Shown: in pieces, positions 14,728-15,578 of the stretch
Numbering within the stretch: the stretch's first letter is position 1
How the letters are laid out: every line of letters starts with the position of its first letter
Origin: Frankiales bacterium
Lineage (GTDB): Bacteria > Actinomycetota > Actinomycetes > Mycobacteriales > SCTD01
Assembly: GCA_025965735.1 (NCBI GenBank)
Contig: JAOPWK010000346.1
Coordinates: forward strand, 1 to 15,578
DNA length: 15,578 nt
Direction of reading: 5' to 3'
Program-made: the position numbers and the translations under genes
Notes under the pieces: model-generated
Seen by the model: the letters and a program-made list of their open reading frames with translations, nothing else
Database searches by the model: none
Told to the model about the DNA's origin: nothing

Positions 14728-15234
14728 TCAGAAGGACTTGTCGAAGCCGGCGAAGACGCTGTCCACGAACCAGGCGTCGCCGGTCTTCGAGAAGGTGAAG
14801 CGGTAGAAGGCCGTGGCCAGCGGAACGGTCTCCTGCGGTGTCGTGGCGTGCAGCGTCAGGTAGACGAGCGCCTTCGCGCGCTCGGCGCCGACCTCACTGA
14901 TCAGGACGTTGCCCATCGAGTGGCGCAGCTGGTCGTCCCGGCTGTTCATGAAGCCGCTGAGCCAGGGGACGAGCTCATCCCGCCCGGACACTGTCTCCAG
15001 CGGCCCGACTCCGGCGATGTACCCGGAGAACTCGGCCTGGGGCGCCAGCAGCGCAGCCAGCAGGTCGAAGCGGTTCTCGTCGACCGCCCAGCCATAGGCC
15101 CGGACGGTCTGCTCGATCGCGAAGCAGTCGGCCACCTCGTCGGCACTGCGGACCGTAGGTCTCGTCACGTCCAGCAACGACGCTGCGGACCCCCAGCCGT
15201 AGTTGAAGTCGAGTACCTCAGCGGAGTCGGTCAT
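14728..15234 (-). CDS. NTF2/SnoaL-like protein (second of two)
   Basis: A 168-residue SnoaL-like protein. It has helix CFAIEQTVRAYGWAVDENRFD, then LLAPQAEFSGYI, GRDELVPWLSGF, RHSMGNVLIS, the strands KALVYLTLHA and AFYRFTF, and a closing WFVDSVFAGFD. The fold is a small open barrel with a deep pocket; the reaction is unknown. The ATG at 15234 has only a weak GGGAA upstream. A TTG at 15318 in the same frame would add 28 residues without similarity to the family and is rejected. It is between the CoA-transferase and ADH genes in a minus-strand unit. It resembles the protein at 1430-2008 and may take part in the same catabolic step or act on a related intermediate. Confidence 0.8.
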   Translation of the reverse strand: MTDSAEVLDFNYGWGSAASLLDVTRPTVRSADEVADCFAIEQTVRAYGWAVDENRFDLLAALLAPQAEFSGYIAGVGPLETVSGRDELVPWLSGFMNSRDDQLRHSMGNVLISEVGAERAKALVYLTLHATTPQETVPLATAFYRFTFSKTGDAWFVDSVFAGFDKSF

Positions 15235-15274
15235 CGTCGTTTTCCCAACGCTCGTGATCCAGTGGTTGTCCGTC

Positions 15275-15305
15275 GCCAGCCATGCTGGCTCCACGCCGCG
15301 CGTGG
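15275..15305 (-). other. Two tandem small hairpins between CoA-transferase and NTF2-like genes
   Basis: GCCAGC-CAT-GCTGGC (15275-15289) and CCACGC-CGC-GCGTGG (15291-15305) are two adjacent 6-bp stems with 3-nt loops, in the 90-bp gap between genes of one strand. They may attenuate or process the mRNA. They are too short for a confident terminator. Confidence 0.35.
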
Positions 15306-15324
15306 TGGAACAGGACAAGCCTGC

Positions 15325-15578
15325 TCATGTCAGCGCGACAGTGAGCTCGGGCCCGGTGGCGGCGCGCACGTCGTCGACGCTCACGCCGGGTGCGGTCTCG
15401 CGCAGCACCAGACCGCCGGGCTCGACGTCGATGACGGCGAGGTCTGTGATAATCCGCTGGATGCAGGCCTTGCCGGTGAGCGGCAGCGTGCACTCCTCGA
15501 CGATCTTGTGGCCGCCGCCCTTCGCGGTGTGCTCCATCATCACGATCACGCGCTTGGCGCCGTGGACGAGGTCCATCG
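15325..15578 (-). CDS. 3-oxoacid/3-oxoadipate CoA-transferase subunit B, C-terminal part, cut by window edge
   Basis: The last 83 residues are visible; the gene begins to the right of the window. MDLVHGAKRVIVMMEHTAKGG, the block KIVEECTLPLTGKACIQRIITDLAVIDV and the closing VSVDDVRAATGPELTV are hallmark C-terminal segments of family I CoA-transferase B subunits (ScoB, AtoA, PcaJ/CatJ). The catalytic Glu lies upstream outside the window. With an A subunit presumably encoded beyond the edge, it would transfer CoA from succinyl-CoA or acetyl-CoA to a 3-oxoacid in the cytoplasm. The first visible Met is internal. It is the upstream gene of the NTF2-ADH group, with a 90-bp gap. Acetoacetate versus 3-oxoadipate specificity cannot be told from this part. 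Confidence 0.88.
   Translation of the reverse strand, partial: MDLVHGAKRVIVMMEHTAKGGGHKIVEECTLPLTGKACIQRIITDLAVIDVEPGGLVLRETAPGVSVDDVRAATGPELTVALT

Noticed and set aside
1..15578. Mobile element, phage, toxin-antitoxin or defence system
   Set aside because: No transposase, integrase, terminal inverted repeats, nuclease or antitoxin-like gene was found on either strand; composition looks uniform across the window.

Overview
The window is about two-thirds G+C, uses GTG and TTG starts freely, has GC-rich intrinsic terminators without T-tracts, and encodes actinobacterial-style proteins. The source is most likely a catabolically versatile soil or rhizosphere actinomycete (Nocardioides/Pseudonocardia/Rhodococcus-like, an inference; genus not determinable here). 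No tRNA, rRNA, CRISPR array, insertion sequence or phage gene was found. Thirteen coding regions were identified, two of them cut by the window edges.

Layout from left to right. (1) 1-1065, minus strand: a metal-dependent cyclase-family hydrolase followed by the N-terminus of a biotin carboxyl carrier protein that runs off the left edge. (2) 1066-1429: a 364-bp divergent regulatory region. (3) 1430-2008, plus: an NTF2/SnoaL-like protein, ending at a strong bidirectional terminator (2012-2055). (4) 9908 down to 2063, minus: one long unit made of a LivH-LivM-LivG triple fusion, LivF, a HyuA-type ATP-dependent subunit, and a HyuB-type subunit with an extra C-terminal zinc-ribbon-like domain. (5) 9909-10142: divergent control region. 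(6) 10143-13478, plus: the lipoprotein solute-binding protein, a strong hairpin, an SDR dehydrogenase and an LLM flavin-dependent oxidoreductase, ending at another bidirectional hairpin (13525-13559). (7) 15578 down to 13599, minus: the C-terminus of a 3-oxoacid CoA-transferase B subunit, a second NTF2-like protein and an aryl-alcohol-dehydrogenase-like zinc enzyme.

The content suggests a complete uptake-and-catabolism locus. A branched-chain-amino-acid-type ABC transporter (one binding lipoprotein, a permease-permease-ATPase fusion, a second ATPase) brings in a small organic substrate. SDR, ADH and LLM enzymes carry out redox steps. The HyuA/HyuB pair performs an ATP-dependent carboxylation or lactam/hydantoin-type hydrolysis, and a CoA-transferase activates an oxoacid. 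The zinc-ribbon extension on HyuB resembles the gamma subunit of acetone/acetophenone carboxylases. With the 3-oxoacid CoA-transferase this makes ketone carboxylation (ketone to 3-oxoacid to 3-oxoacyl-CoA) an attractive but unproven reading.

The most striking regulatory observation is a 14-bp sequence, ACCAAACGNNNGGT, present three times and in each case overlapping a predicted promoter: that of the cyclase/BCCP unit, of the liv-hyu unit, and of the solute-binding-protein unit. At two of these promoters it sits in the identical position inside a 17-bp -35/-10 spacer. This looks like the regulon of a single TetR-type repressor that is not encoded in the window.
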